This document shows positions 1-8,812 of a stretch of DNA of 64,000 nt, piece by piece; positions within the stretch are counted from its first letter, which is position 1; each line of letters opens with the position of its first letter. The translations under genes were made by a program, and so were the position numbers. The notes beneath the pieces are model-generated. The model was not told where the DNA came from, did not search any database, and saw nothing but the letters and a program-made list of their open reading frames with translations. Source of the DNA: an uncultured Pseudomonadales bacterium (GTDB taxonomy: Bacteria > Pseudomonadota > Gammaproteobacteria > Pseudomonadales > Azotimanducaceae); contig OY282519.1 in assembly GCA_958296405.1 (NCBI GenBank), positions 1,782,132 through 1,846,131 of the forward strand, given 5' to 3'.

Positions 1-377
1 GCGCCTGCCGCGTTGGGCGCCTCCGCTGCCGCTGCCGTCTCGCCATCCGGGGTGCGCTGCGCCATGTCCGCCAGCCGCGCGATGATGCCTTCGGAAGTCG
101 CCGCCGCGGGGAGCAGCGGGCAGACGCCGTGCGTACGCAATGCGGCGGCGGTGGCCGTGCCGATGGCCATTGCGGGGCCCGGTGCCCAGCCGTTCGCGAA
201 CGCGCCGGCGACGGCGTGCTCGGAGAGGAACACCGTGAGCGCGAACTCGCCCGGCGGCGGCGCAGCCAGACACTCGATGTCCAGCGTTGGGCGCACCCAC
301 ACGGTGTGCCCGGCCGCCCGCAACGCCGCCGCCAAGCGGCTGGCGCCTGGCTCGGTGCGCGTCACCCAAACCCGCAC
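1..377 (-). CDS. hemD: Uroporphyrinogen-III synthase, N-terminal part (runs off the left edge)
   Basis: HemD closes and inverts ring D of hydroxymethylbilane in the cytosol to give uroporphyrinogen III, the branch point to haem and sirohaem. Only the first 125 codons are present. The protein opens [19 protein letters not shown], the usual first strand and TRPxP-like motif of the family. The GTG start is chosen because AGGAGG lies 8 nt upstream (386-391) and the start sits 3 nt after the hemC stop, so hemC and hemD form one operon in the usual order. The C-terminal half cannot be judged. Confidence 0.85.
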   Translation of the reverse strand, partial: MRVWVTRTEPGASRLAAALRAAGHTVWVRPTLDIECLAAPPPGEFALTVFLSEHAVAGAFANGWAPGPAMAIGTATAAALRTHGVCPLLPAAATSEGIIARLADMAQRTPDGETAAAAEAPNAAG

Positions 378-380
378 GGT

Positions 381-1286
381 TCAGCCCTCCTGAGCCAACA
401 AGTCCGCAGCGCCCAGCGCCAACAGGGCCGTTGCGGTGCGCTCGCCGAGCCCCTCGGGGTGCGTGCCGGTCAGCGTGACATGCAAGGCGCGTTCGGCGTC
501 CGGTGCCACGAGCGTCGCGGCCAGCGTGATGGACTGCCCCGAAACCGTGGCGTAGGCGCCCAACGGCGTTGTGCAATCGCCGCCCAAGGCGCGGGTCAAG
601 GCGCGTTCCGCGGCCACCGCGCGCTCGGTGGCCGGATGCGTGATGTCCGCCACGAGCGCCTTGAGGTCGGTGCGCTCGGCAGGGTATTCCACCGCCAATG
701 CCCCTTGCCCCGCGGCTGGCAAGCTCAGCGTCGGGCTCAAGCGCTCCGCCACGCGGTGCGCCAAGTGCAGCCGATCCAGCCCCGCGCCGGCGAGCACCAG
801 GGCGTCGAACTGGCCGGCGTCGAGTTTCCGCAAGCGGGTGCCGACGTTGCCGCGCACCGGGGCGAACTTGAGATCGGGCCGCGCGAGACGCAGGAACGCG
901 GTGCGGCGCAGGCTCGATGTGCCGATGCAGGCGCCTTCGGGCAGTGCGTCGAACATGGCCCCACCCGGCGTCACCAAGGCATCGCGGGCGTCGGCCCGGC
1001 GCCCTGCTGTGGTCGCCACGAGGCCGTCCGGCTGCTCTGCCGGCATGTCCTTCATGCTGTGCGCGGCCAACTGCGCCCGGCCATCCAGGAGCGCCGCTTC
1101 CAGCGCCTTCACGAACAGCCCCTTGCCGCCGATTGCCGGCAGCGGCGCGTCGAGCCGCGCGTCGCCCTCGGTGGACAGGCGCAGCAAGGTCGCGTGCGTG
1201 CCCCGATCTGCCAGCATGGCGCGGATGCGCTCGGCTTGCGCCAGCGCCAAGGGGCTCTCGCGAGTTGCGATGACGAGGTTCGGCAT
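381..1286 (-). CDS. hemC: Porphobilinogen deaminase (hydroxymethylbilane synthase)
   Basis: HemC joins four porphobilinogen units into hydroxymethylbilane, the substrate of HemD, in the cytosol. The 301-residue protein has normal family length. It starts [17 protein letters not shown], contains [11 protein letters not shown] and the [13 protein letters not shown] and [13 protein letters not shown] segments that line the active site, and ends with the cofactor loop [14 protein letters not shown], where Cys238 should carry the dipyrromethane cofactor. It is divergent from argH, an arrangement seen in other gammaproteobacteria, and hemD follows directly. Identification is secure. Confidence 0.97.
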   Translation of the reverse strand: MPNLVIATRESPLALAQAERIRAMLADRGTHATLLRLSTEGDARLDAPLPAIGGKGLFVKALEAALLDGRAQLAAHSMKDMPAEQPDGLVATTAGRRADARDALVTPGGAMFDALPEGACIGTSSLRRTAFLRLARPDLKFAPVRGNVGTRLRKLDAGQFDALVLAGAGLDRLHLAHRVAERLSPTLSLPAAGQGALAVEYPAERTDLKALVADITHPATERAVAAERALTRALGGDCTTPLGAYATVSGQSITLAATLVAPDAERALHVTLTGTHPEGLGERTATALLALGAADLLAQEG

Positions 1287-1309
1287 AGAGCATCGGCGCG
1301 GAAAGTGCC

Positions 1310-1317
1310 AGTATATG
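1310..1317. promoter_or_regulatory. Probable -10 region between divergent hemC and argH
   Basis: The 54-bp gap between hemC and argH holds AGTATATG. On the minus strand this reads TATACT (1315 to 1310), well placed 24 nt before the hemC ATG. On the plus strand TATATG could serve argH. I see no good -35 for either direction, so overlapping divergent promoters are an inference. Confidence 0.35.
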
Positions 1318-1340
1318 CGGGTGCTTCCCGACCGTTCCCG

Positions 1341-2735
1341 ATGACCGAGCCGAACGACCTGCTGCGTGGCCGCTTCGAAGCGCCGACGGATGCGTTCGTG
1401 GAACGATTCACGGCGTCGGTCGGCTTCGATCAGCGGCTCTATCGCCACGACATCGCCGGCTCCATCGCCCATGCGCGCGCGCTCGCCGAGGCCGCGGCGA
1501 TCACGGCAGACGAACGCGATGCCATCATCGGCGGCTTGGAGACGGTGCGCGCAGAGATCGAGAGCGGCCGCTTTGCGTGGTCCGTCGCCTTGGAAGATGT
1601 CCACATGAACGTTGAGGCGCGGTTGACGGAGCTCGTCGGCGCCACCGGCAAGAAGCTGCACACGGGCCGTTCGCGCAACGATCAGGTGGCGACGGACTTG
1701 CGCCTTTATCTGCGCGATGAGATCGACGCCGTCGTCGCCCTGCTCGATGAGGTGATGGCGAGGCTGGTTGACCTCGCCGAGCGGCATGCGGCGGACCCGA
1801 TGCCAGGCTTCACCCACCTGCAGACCGCGCAGCCCGTCACCTTTGGGCACCATCTGTTGGCGTGGTTCGAGATGGCGCACCGCGACCGGGCGCGGTTTCT
1901 GGATTGCCGCAAGCGGGTGAACGTGTCGCCGCTCGGCGCCGCGGCCTTGGCCGGCACGACTTTCCCGATTGACCGCGAAGCCACCGCGGCGGCGCTCGGC
2001 TTCGCTGGCGTGGCGGTAAACTCGCTGGATGCCGTGAGCGACAGGGATTTCGCCATCGAGTTCTGCGCGAGCGCCGCCACCACCGCCATGCACCTCTCGC
2101 GCTGGTGCGAAGAACTGGTGCTGTGGGCTTCGGAACGGTTCCGCTTCATCGACTTGCCGGACGCCTTCTGCACCGGCTCCAGCATCATGCCGCAGAAGAA
2201 AAACCCAGACGTGCCGGAACTGGTGCGCGGCAAGGCCGCCCGCGTGTTTGGCCACCTGATGGCGTTGCTGACGCTGATGAAGGGCCAGCCGCTTGCGTAC
2301 AACAAGGACAATCAGGAAGACAAAGAGCCGGTCTTCGACACTGCGGACACGCTGCGGGGCTGTCTGCGCGCCATGCGCGACATCATCGGCGCCATGCGGC
2401 CCAACGTGGCCGCCATGCGCGCCGCCGCCGAGGCGGGGTACGCCACGGCCACAGACTTGGCAGACTATTTGGTGCGCAAAGGGCGCCCGTTCCGGGATGC
2501 CCATCGGGTGGTGGGAGAGGTGGTGCGCCACGCGCAAGCGGGCGGCATTCCCCTTGCCGACGTGCCGCTCGAGGCGCTCAAGCGCTTCGACCCGGCCATT
2601 GAAGAAGACGTTTACGCCACGCTCTCGTTGGCCGGCTCCCTCGCGGCGCGCGACCATTTGGGCGCCACCGCCCCGGCACAGGTACGGGCGGCGGCGGCGC
2701 AGGCGCGGCGGCGCATCCCGGATGACAGCCCGTGA
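1341..2735 (+). CDS. argH: Argininosuccinate lyase
   Basis: ArgH splits argininosuccinate into arginine and fumarate, the last step of arginine synthesis, as a cytosolic homotetramer. The 464-residue protein has the expected length. It has the N-terminal [20 protein letters not shown] segment, [31 protein letters not shown], and the superfamily signature [16 protein letters not shown] with the flexible catalytic loop serine near residue 281. The ATG at 1341 gives the standard N terminus; longer upstream reading frames are shadows of hemC. It stands alone between divergent hemC and the convergent gene at 2823-3296. Confidence 0.97.
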   Translation: MTEPNDLLRGRFEAPTDAFVERFTASVGFDQRLYRHDIAGSIAHARALAEAAAITADERDAIIGGLETVRAEIESGRFAWSVALEDVHMNVEARLTELVGATGKKLHTGRSRNDQVATDLRLYLRDEIDAVVALLDEVMARLVDLAERHAADPMPGFTHLQTAQPVTFGHHLLAWFEMAHRDRARFLDCRKRVNVSPLGAAALAGTTFPIDREATAAALGFAGVAVNSLDAVSDRDFAIEFCASAATTAMHLSRWCEELVLWASERFRFIDLPDAFCTGSSIMPQKKNPDVPELVRGKAARVFGHLMALLTLMKGQPLAYNKDNQEDKEPVFDTADTLRGCLRAMRDIIGAMRPNVAAMRAAAEAGYATATDLADYLVRKGRPFRDAHRVVGEVVRHAQAGGIPLADVPLEALKRFDPAIEEDVYATLSLAGSLAARDHLGATAPAQVRAAAAQARRRIPDDSP

Positions 2736-2773
2736 CGCGCCACGCCGCGCTCCCTTGCCTGTGGCCGGCTACT

Positions 2774-2790
2774 CGCCCTGCAGCAGGGCG
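2774..2790. terminator. Short palindrome between convergent genes, possible terminator
   Basis: CGCCCTGCAGCAGGGCG is a near-perfect palindrome between argH (plus) and the convergent gene ending at 2823. It could fold as a compact hairpin serving both directions, but there is no T-run on either side, so a terminator role is only suggested by position. Confidence 0.25.
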
Positions 2791-2822
2791 TTGTCGAACC
2801 CATCTGCCAAGGAGGCTTCGAC

Positions 2823-3296
2823 TCAGCGCGGCCCCACGCGAAACAGCCACACGTCCTGTGGGCCGCTCGCTTCTTGGGTGTCGCCCATTTGCGGATACTT
2901 GGCTTGCGCCGCTGCCCGGAACCTCTCCATGTCGATGTCATCGGCGCGATGCGCGAGCGCTGGGTACACCGCGTCGCCGATCTTCACGCGGATGCGCGGG
3001 TCGGCAAGCACATTGGCCGTCCATTGCTTGGTGCTGCCGTCGCGCGCCGGAATGATGAGGTCGCCGCTCAGCACCACGCATATGGTGGTGACGGAGTGGG
3101 GAGCGTCGGGTTGCGTCTCGACGGCGATGGTGGGATGTTGATCGCAACTCGCCCAGTTTGCCGGATAGGGATGCTCGGCGCCGCTCAAGCGCTTGCCGGC
3201 GAGCATCTGCACTGGGTCGGAGCGGAACAGGTAGAGGAGGCCGAGCACGATGACCACCGCGCCGAGCGCCCCGCCAATCCACTTCAGAGTCTTCAT
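2823..3296 (-). CDS. Small membrane-anchored protein with DDN/nitroreductase-like (DUF385-type) domain
   Basis: A 157-residue protein. Residues 1-28 form one hydrophobic helix (GALGAVVIVLGLLYLF), likely a signal anchor placing the rest outside the inner membrane. The core from about residue 75 (VVLSGDLIIPARDGSTKQW, then NVLADPRIRVKIGDAVYPA) follows the pattern of the split-barrel deazaflavin-dependent nitroreductase/DUF385 family, where a NxxxNP-like stretch precedes VxV(x)GG. That family binds flavin or F420, but no residues here prove cofactor binding. The start follows GGGAGG in the correct place. It is monocistronic and divergent from the DUF3604 remnant. Family assignment is tentative. 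Confidence 0.6.
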   Translation of the reverse strand: MKTLKWIGGALGAVVIVLGLLYLFRSDPVQMLAGKRLSGAEHPYPANWASCDQHPTIAVETQPDAPHSVTTICVVLSGDLIIPARDGSTKQWTANVLADPRIRVKIGDAVYPALAHRADDIDMERFRAAAQAKYPQMGDTQEASGPQDVWLFRVGPR

Positions 3297-3394
3297 CGCT
3301 GCCTCCCGGCCGCCCAAGCTGCCCGGTTGAACGCCGCAACCCTTGCACATCATAGCGTCACTGGCATCGAGTCGATGGGATGCGGCACGCGCTT

Positions 3395-3604
3395 GGGCTT
3401 GGACGCCGCCTACCGGTTCGCACGCGGCGAAGCCGCGGTGCGTCAACCCCTTCAAGTTCGGCATGATCGGCAGTTCCGACGCGCACACCGGGTGGAAGAG
3501 GACAAACTCTTCGGCAGCGCCACGGCATTGAGGACGTTCCAGAGCACATCCCGATGACCCTCCAGGAATGCGGCTGCGCGTCGCCCATCTGGTACGCGCC
3601 ATGA
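3395..3604 (+). pseudogene. Decayed 3' end of a DUF3604 domain gene
   Basis: Three reading frames must be joined to read a DUF3604 C terminus: GLDAAYRFARG (about 3395-3428), then NPFKFGMIGSSDAHTG (3443-3490), then VEEDKLFG (3492-3515), then SPIWYAP followed by TGA at 3602-3604. As I recall the family, NPFKFGxIGSSDxHTG, VEEDNFFG and a terminal SSPIWYxP occur in this order. The long linker between the last two blocks is missing. This is therefore a truncated, frameshifted remnant without its N-terminal two thirds. It fills the otherwise geneless stretch after 3296. Confidence 0.7.
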
Positions 3605-3804
3605 GCATGTGGCGCTCCGTTCCCACGGCGGAATTGGTCAGCAAGCTCGACGACGTGCGCGCCAAGTTGGGCGTAGCAACGGCGAATGCGGCGCGCATCG
3701 CCGGCGATGGGGACGTTTGGGCCTTGGCGGAACGCGCCGCCGCCGGGGAACTGCGACGCACGGCCAACGCCATCAAGGCGGAGCTCAAGCGCCGCGGGCA
3801 GTGA
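3601..3804 (+). CDS. Small hypothetical protein (67 aa)
   Basis: The ORF encodes a 67-residue, mostly helical, charged protein beginning MSMWRSVPTAELVSKLDDV and ending in a lysine/arginine-rich helix. Its ATG overlaps the TGA of the DUF3604 remnant (ATGA), the usual sign of translational coupling, so it may once have been the second gene of that operon. There is no strong ribosome binding site and I recognise no family. It could also be a chance ORF. No further gene is seen between it and smpB. Confidence 0.35.
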   Translation: MSMWRSVPTAELVSKLDDVRAKLGVATANAARIAGDGDVWALAERAAAGELRRTANAIKAELKRRGQ

Positions 3805-3968
3805 CTCGCTGCCCCCGGCGGCTCGCTCGACGCCGATGGACACAGCGCGCTCGTGGATGATCGGCGGCTTGGGGGCGCTCGCGTGGGCTGCCGCGGGCGT
3901 CGGGTTTAGGTGGCTTGGCGGCGGCGCGGGCGGGTGCCCGGAGTGCGGGCGCAGCCGCGCTCCCTATT

Positions 3969-4445
3969 TCAGGCGCTGCGCTTCAGCAGCCGCGCTTGGG
4001 TGCGCTTCCAGTCCCGATCCTTCGTGGCGTCGCGTTTGTCGTGGCGTTGCTTGCCGCGTCCCAAGGCCACTTCGCACTTCACGCGATTGCCCTTCCAGTA
4101 CAGCTTGGTGGCGACGCAGGTGTGCCCCTTGCGCTCCACGGCCACGGCGATGCGGGAGATTTCGCGTTGATGCAGCAGCAGTTTGCGCGAGCGGTCCGGC
4201 ACCGGATCCACATGGGTGGACGCGCTCGCGAGCGGCGTGATGCGTGCGCCGAGCAACCAAGCCTCGCCGCGGCGCACCAAGACATAGCTGTCGCTGAGCT
4301 GCCCGACGCCAGCGCGGAGGCTCTTCACTTCCCAGCCCATGAGCGCAAGGCCGGCCTCGAAGGTCTCCTCCAACTGATAATCGAACTTGGCGCGCCGGTT
4401 CCGGGCAATGAGGCCGGAGTGCGCGGGTTGCCTAGGCGCTGACAT
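3969..4445 (-). CDS. smpB: SsrA-binding protein SmpB
   Basis: SmpB binds tmRNA and delivers it to stalled ribosomes for trans-translation. The 158-residue protein has the family length, with NRRAKFDYQLEETFEAGLAL, GWEVKSLRAG, the RNA-binding YWKGNRVKCEVALGRGK and the basic tail ending KRDATKDRDWKRTQARLLKR, which enters the decoding centre. The ATG at 4445 gives the standard start. A TATACT box ends only 6 nt before it, so a very short or leaderless transcript is possible. It is divergent from the transporter gene; ratA, ratB, bamE and recN, its usual neighbours, follow beyond that gene. No tmRNA gene is seen in the window. Confidence 0.96.
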   Translation of the reverse strand: MSAPRQPAHSGLIARNRRAKFDYQLEETFEAGLALMGWEVKSLRAGVGQLSDSYVLVRRGEAWLLGARITPLASASTHVDPVPDRSRKLLLHQREISRIAVAVERKGHTCVATKLYWKGNRVKCEVALGRGKQRHDKRDATKDRDWKRTQARLLKRSA

Positions 4446-4451
4446 GGCGCA

Positions 4452-4459
4452 AGTATAAT
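4452..4459. promoter_or_regulatory. Overlapping divergent -10 boxes for smpB and the transporter gene
   Basis: The stretch AGTATAAT contains TATAAT on the plus strand (4454-4459), 32 nt before the transporter ATG, and TATACT on the minus strand (4457 to 4452), just before smpB. TTGCCT at 4428-4433 is a possible but too distant plus-strand -35. Shared or competing use of this site is an inference. Confidence 0.45.
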
Positions 4460-4491
4460 TGCCGCTGGCCCGTTGGCGGAGAGGGCAGGCG

Positions 4492-5862
4492 ATGAGCGAG
4501 GCGAGCGCACCCGACGTTTCCCGGCACGGCATGTGGTCGAGCCGCTGGCTGTTCGTGCTGGCCGCGGCCGGCTCTGCGGTGGGCCTCGGCAACATCTGGC
4601 GGTTTCCATACATCACTGGCGAGAACGGTGGCGGCGCCTTCGTGGTGGTGTATCTCCTGTGCATCGCGGCCATCGGCGCGCCGGTGATGATCGCGGAGGT
4701 GATGCTCGGCCGGCAGGGGCGGCAAAGCCCAATCAACACCATGCGGGCCCTCGCCAAGCGCAGCGGGGCGCCGCGCGCGTGGGGACTGGTGGGTTGGCTT
4801 GGCGCGCTGACAGGCTTTTTCATCCTGTCGTACTACACCGTCATCGCGGGGTGGGCGCTCTTCTACATCTTCCGCATGGGCAGCGGCATGTTCACGGGCG
4901 CCGACGGGGCGCTGGCAACCGGCGCCTTTGATGCGTTTCTCGCGAACCCGTGGCTGTTGGCGGCGTTTCACACAGCGTTCGTGGCGGGAACCGTTTTCAT
5001 CGTCGCGCGCGGCGTCACCGCCGGCATCGAACGCGCCGTGCGCTGGTTCATGCCCGGCCTCTTCGTGCTGCTCTTCGTGTTGCTCGGCTACGCCATGACA
5101 TCCGGTGGCTTCGGCGCTGGCCTGGAGTTCATGTTTGGCATGAACTGGAGCGCTCTGTCTGTGGACGGCGTGTTGGAGGCTCTAGGCCACGCATTTTTCA
5201 CGTTGAGCGTGGGCATGGGCTCGATCATGGCCTATGGCGCCTATGTGCCGCGCAGCGCCTCCATCTCCTCCACGGTGTTGACCATTGCCGCCCTCGACAC
5301 GCTGGTGGCGCTGGTCGCGGGCCTCGCGATTTTTCCGGTCGTGTTTGCCAACGGCTTGGAGCCGGGGCAGGGGCCGGGGCTCATGTTCGTGACGGTGCCG
5401 CTGGCATTTGGCCAAATGCCGTTGGGCGCGCTGTTTGGCGTGGTCTTCTTCGTGCTCGTCACCATCGCGGCCATCACTTCGTCCATTTCGCTCTTGGAGC
5501 CGGCCTTGGCGTATGCCGTGGAGACGCATGGCATCAAGCGCCCGCGCGCCGCGCTCGCCTTGGGCCTCGTCTGCTGGGTGCTGGGCATCGGCACGGTGCT
5601 CTCGTTCAACGTGTGGGCGGATGTCCACTTGGTGGGGCAGATGACGTTCTTCGACTTCATGGACTATGCGACGCAGAAGGTCATGCTGCCCTTGGGCGGT
5701 TTGCTCATTGCCATCTTTGCCGGATGGGTGCTGCCGAAGACCATCGTTGGCGAGCAGCTCGGCTTGCGCGACGGGGCGCCGGCGTTGGCGTGGGCGGTGC
5801 TCATCAAGGTGGTGGCGCCCCTGGGCGTGCTGACAGTGTTCGCGTACGCCCTGCTGGGTTGA
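4492..5862 (+). CDS. Sodium-dependent transporter of the NSS/SNF family
   Basis: An inner-membrane symporter of the neurotransmitter:sodium symporter family, which uses the sodium gradient to import amino acids or related solutes; the substrate cannot be read from sequence. The 456-residue protein has about 11-12 hydrophobic helices. TM1 carries the sodium-site motif GSAVGLGNIWRFPYITG, followed by GGGAFVVVYLL and the GAPVMIAEVMLGR segment. The ATG at 4492 is preferred over an in-frame ATG at 4459 because GGAGAGGGC precedes it and it gives a normal cytosolic N terminus. It sits between smpB and ratA, which are usually adjacent, so it looks like an insertion into that cluster. Confidence 0.93.
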   Translation: MSEASAPDVSRHGMWSSRWLFVLAAAGSAVGLGNIWRFPYITGENGGGAFVVVYLLCIAAIGAPVMIAEVMLGRQGRQSPINTMRALAKRSGAPRAWGLVGWLGALTGFFILSYYTVIAGWALFYIFRMGSGMFTGADGALATGAFDAFLANPWLLAAFHTAFVAGTVFIVARGVTAGIERAVRWFMPGLFVLLFVLLGYAMTSGGFGAGLEFMFGMNWSALSVDGVLEALGHAFFTLSVGMGSIMAYGAYVPRSASISSTVLTIAALDTLVALVAGLAIFPVVFANGLEPGQGPGLMFVTVPLAFGQMPLGALFGVVFFVLVTIAAITSSISLLEPALAYAVETHGIKRPRAALALGLVCWVLGIGTVLSFNVWADVHLVGQMTFFDFMDYATQKVMLPLGGLLIAIFAGWVLPKTIVGEQLGLRDGAPALAWAVLIKVVAPLGVLTVFAYALLG

Positions 5863-5924
5863 TCGCGCCGCGCCGGGTTGGCCCAAACGTGGCGGCAACA
5901 TTCGCTGCGCCAAGCGCCTGATCC

Positions 5925-6356
5925 GTGCCGCGTCTTGAGCGCAGCGCGCTGGTGCCGTTTGCGGCGGATGCGGTGTGTGCGCTCGTCAACGACGTGGAGC
6001 GTTACCCGGAGTTCTTGAAGTGGTGTACGGCCGCCAAGGCCGTCGCCGTGGAAGGCGGCGAGATGCTGGCCACCTTGACGTTGAAGGGCCTTGGGCGCAC
6101 CGAATCGCTGGTCACGCAGAACCGAGTGGAGCAAGGTCCACGCATTGTCCTCAAGCTGGTTGACGGCCCGTTTCGCCGCTTGGACGGCATTTGGACCTTC
6201 ACGCCGGTCGGGCACGGTTGCCGCATTCACCTCGCGCTGGATTTCGAGCTGCAGGGCGGGCTCATCAGGCTGCTTGGGGCGCCGTTGACGCGCCGCGCCG
6301 CGGACGCCTTGGTGGACGCATTCAGCGAACGCGCCCATGCTGTGTTGGGAGGCTGA
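5925..6356 (+). CDS. ratA: RatA, START-like/COQ10 family protein
   Basis: A 143-residue cyclase/START-domain protein. In E. coli the homologue is described as a toxin that blocks 70S subunit association, while related proteins help ubiquinone function. Family marks are FAADAVCALVNDVERYPEFLKW near the N terminus and the C-terminal helix RRAADALVDAFSERA. It starts with GTG at 5925 and is followed 2 nt after its stop by ratB. The order smpB-(transporter)-ratA-ratB-bamE-recN matches the conserved gammaproteobacterial cluster. Confidence 0.92.
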   Translation: MPRLERSALVPFAADAVCALVNDVERYPEFLKWCTAAKAVAVEGGEMLATLTLKGLGRTESLVTQNRVEQGPRIVLKLVDGPFRRLDGIWTFTPVGHGCRIHLALDFELQGGLIRLLGAPLTRRAADALVDAFSERAHAVLGG

Positions 6357-6358
6357 CC

Positions 6359-6664
6359 GTGCGTGTGGAAGTGGTGTACGCGCTGCCAGAGGTGTGCCAC
6401 GCGGCGCACTTTGAGTTGGCGGAGGCGGCCACCGTGGGGGATGCCGTGGCCGCGGCGCGGCGCTCCCCTGCGTTTGCCGGCTTGGATTTGGCGTCGTCGG
6501 CGGTGGGCGTCTTCGGCATCTTGGCGTCGCCGGCGACGCCTCTTGCCGATGGTGACCGGGTGGAGTTTTACCGGCCCCTCGCTCGCGACCCGAAGGCGCG
6601 TCGGCGCGCGTTGGCGGCGGATTCTTGCGGGCCGGGCGAGCTAGCCGGGCAAAAGCCCCCTTAG
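6359..6664 (+). CDS. ratB: RnfH/RatB family ubiquitin-like protein
   Basis: A 101-residue protein of the RnfH (UPF0125) family with a beta-grasp fold; its function is not settled. It reads VRVEVVYALPEVCHAAHFEL at the start and has the family-typical C-terminal block GDRVEFYRPLARDPKARRR. The GTG start at 6359 lies 2 nt after the ratA stop with GGGAGG upstream, so the two genes are co-transcribed. It converges on bamE with only a 10-nt gap. Confidence 0.92.
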   Translation: MRVEVVYALPEVCHAAHFELAEAATVGDAVAAARRSPAFAGLDLASSAVGVFGILASPATPLADGDRVEFYRPLARDPKARRRALAADSCGPGELAGQKPP

Positions 6665-6674
6665 CGTTGGTGCT

Positions 6675-7043
6675 CTAAGCCTCTTCGGCTGCGGCGGCTT
6701 CCGAGGGCTTGAGATCGCCAATGATGCGCACGAGTTGGTCGTCTTCAAAGAAGATGGACACGATCACCCGCGACTGAAACGCATTGGGCACTTCAAGAGT
6801 GTAGACGTAATCCCAACGGGAATTGTCAAAGGCGTTGCGGACCACCGGGCCGCCCATCACGAACGCCACTTGCTCCGGCGTCATGCCGGGCTTCAGGCGA
6901 TCCACCATCTCTTGGGTGATGACGTTGCCTTGCTGCACCGTGACGCGGTGGATCTTGGGCAGTTGGAAGGAACACCCGCTCGCCGCCAAACAGGCGATGA
7001 GCATGAGCGCCGGGGCGATGTGTTTGGCTGCGGCGTCCGGCAC
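6675..7043 (-). CDS. bamE: Outer membrane protein assembly factor BamE (lipoprotein)
   Basis: BamE (SmpA) is a small lipoprotein of the BAM complex, which folds beta-barrel proteins into the outer membrane. The signal peptide ends in the lipobox LAASGC, and the mature part carries the family motif MVDRLKPGMTPEQVAFVMG, then NSRWDYVYTL and VSIFFEDDQLVRI. I place the start at GTG 7043 because GGAGCGAGG precedes it and it gives a normal-length signal peptide; an upstream ATG at 7106 would add 21 residues. It is transcribed in the same direction as recN but starts downstream of it. Confidence 0.93.
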   Translation of the reverse strand: MPDAAAKHIAPALMLIACLAASGCSFQLPKIHRVTVQQGNVITQEMVDRLKPGMTPEQVAFVMGGPVVRNAFDNSRWDYVYTLEVPNAFQSRVIVSIFFEDDQLVRIIGDLKPSEAAAAEEA

Positions 7044-7130
7044 GATGCCTCGCTCCGTTGCGAAGCGCGGAATGGTAGCGGGAACTGGCGCGGTCAGGAA
7101 GGGCAATGGCGGAACGGCGCGGCGCAGCCG

Positions 7131-8795
7131 TCAGGCCGCAGCGTCGCCGGCGCGCTTGGCGCCGTCGAGCAGGCTCTGGGCAAAGCTGCGGGTCTCTCCG
7201 GTCACGCGCTGCCCGGCCAGCATGCGCGCCAGCTCCTCCGTGCGCTCGGCGTCATCCAAGCGATCGATCACCGTGTCGCTGGCGGCGGTCTTCACCACAC
7301 GCAGATGCGTGTCGCCCAGCGCCGCGACTTGGGGGGCGTGGGTGACGCACACCACCTGGGCGCGTTCGGCGAGGCGGCGCAGCATGCGCCCCAGCACATC
7401 GGCGGTGGTGCCGCCGAGGCCGATGTCCGCCTCGTCGAGCACCAAGCATGGCAGCGCCGAGCGCTGGGCGGCCACCACCTCGATGGCGAGCCCGATGCGC
7501 GCCAATTCGCCGCCGGAGGCAATCTCCTGCAATGGCCCGGCCGGATATTGCGGATTCGTGCGCACCAAGTAGCGAGCCGCCTCCAAGCCACGTTCATTGC
7601 GTGTCGCGGTGAACTCCACCTCCAAGGTGGCGTCGGTGAGCCGCAGCTCCGCCATCGCCGCCGCCACGTCCCGCGCGAACGCGGGCGCCGCCCGGTGCCG
7701 CACCGCGGACAGCTTCTCCGCCGCTTCGCAGTACGCCGCTTCGGCGGCTTGGGCCGCGGTTTGCAGTTCATCGAGACGGTGCGCCTTGGCGTCCAGGCTG
7801 GCGAGGGCCGCCTCCACCTCGCCGGCGTGGGCTGGCAAGCCGGATGGCGCCACGCGATGCTTGCGCGCGATGTCGTGAATGAGGTCCAGCCGCTCGTCCA
7901 CCTCGGCCAGCGCCGCGGCGTCTTCCGGCACGGCGTTGAAGTAATCGCGCAACTCGACCAAGGCTTCTTCCGCGTCCACCCGCGCCGCTTGCAGGTGTCG
8001 AACCGCCGCCGCCAGCGCGGGGTGCGGGTCGTCGATGGCTTCAAGCTCTCCGCCGGCGCGCGCCAAGGGCGGGATCAGGTCTTCCTCCAACGCTGTCTCG
8101 TGGCCGGCGACCACCGCGCGAATGTCGCTCGCCGCGGCCAGCCGCTTGCGGCGCGCCGTGAGCGCCTCGAACTCACCCTCCTCCACCGCCAGCGCTCGCA
8201 GTTCGTCTGCTTGATAGCGCAGCAGGTCGGCGCGCTCGCGCTCGCCTTGGGCGCGGCTCTGCGCGGCTTCGAGTTCGCGCTCACGCGCTTGCCAGCGTCG
8301 ATGGGCGTCGCGCACGGCCAGCGCTTCGGCGCCGGCGCCGGCATAGTCGTCCAGCAGCGAGAGTTGCACCGAACGTTCCAGCAACGAACGGTGTTCGTGC
8401 TGCCCGTAGATGTCCACCAGCGGTTCGCAGAGCGCCTGCAGCGCGCCGAGGTTGACGGGGGCATTGTTGACGAATGCGTGCGAGCGGCCGCCGCCCACCA
8501 CGCGCCGCACCAAGCAGCGGTTGGGCTCGAACGGGTCTAAGAGTTCCCGCTCCTCAAGGTAACGCCAAGCGGTGCCGTTCGGGTCTAGCTGGAAGTCTGC
8601 CGCCACTTCGCAGCTTGCCGCGCCGGGGCGAATGTGCGTGGCCGCGGCGCGCTCGCCGAGCACCAGCGCCAAGGCGCTCAGCAGGATGGACTTGCCGGCG
8701 CCAGATTCCCCGGTGATGACGGTGAGGCCGCCGGCGAACTCGATGTCCAGCGCCTCCACGAGCGCGAAGTTCCTGACGATGAGCTGCTTCAGCAT
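7131..8795 (-). CDS. recN: DNA repair protein RecN
   Basis: RecN is an SMC-like ATPase that helps hold and repair DNA ends at double-strand breaks. The 554-residue protein has normal length, with Walker A GESGAGKS near residue 30, the MLKQLIVRNFALVEALDIEF start, QHEHRSLL, a central alanine/glutamate-rich coiled coil, the EIASGGELARIGLAIE signature and Walker B LVLDEADIGLGG, and a late VTHAPQVAALGD motif. It diverges from hrcA across a 70-bp control region. No LexA box could be confirmed by eye. Confidence 0.96.
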   Translation of the reverse strand: MLKQLIVRNFALVEALDIEFAGGLTVITGESGAGKSILLSALALVLGERAAATHIRPGAASCEVAADFQLDPNGTAWRYLEERELLDPFEPNRCLVRRVVGGGRSHAFVNNAPVNLGALQALCEPLVDIYGQHEHRSLLERSVQLSLLDDYAGAGAEALAVRDAHRRWQARERELEAAQSRAQGERERADLLRYQADELRALAVEEGEFEALTARRKRLAAASDIRAVVAGHETALEEDLIPPLARAGGELEAIDDPHPALAAAVRHLQAARVDAEEALVELRDYFNAVPEDAAALAEVDERLDLIHDIARKHRVAPSGLPAHAGEVEAALASLDAKAHRLDELQTAAQAAEAAYCEAAEKLSAVRHRAAPAFARDVAAAMAELRLTDATLEVEFTATRNERGLEAARYLVRTNPQYPAGPLQEIASGGELARIGLAIEVVAAQRSALPCLVLDEADIGLGGTTADVLGRMLRRLAERAQVVCVTHAPQVAALGDTHLRVVKTAASDTVIDRLDDAERTEELARMLAGQRVTGETRSFAQSLLDGAKRAGDAAA

Positions 8796-8812
8796 GGGGC
8801 GGCGCGGGTGAT

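Noticed and set aside
381-2657. A 758-codon minus-strand frame running across argH into hemC
   Set aside because: Only the part from 1286 downward is hemC. The rest lies antisense to argH and has the composition of a GC-rich shadow frame.
3686-4240. Plus-strand 184-codon frame over smpB, including MDTARSWMIGGLGALAWAA
   Set aside because: Most of it is antisense to smpB and no ribosome binding site precedes the internal ATG.
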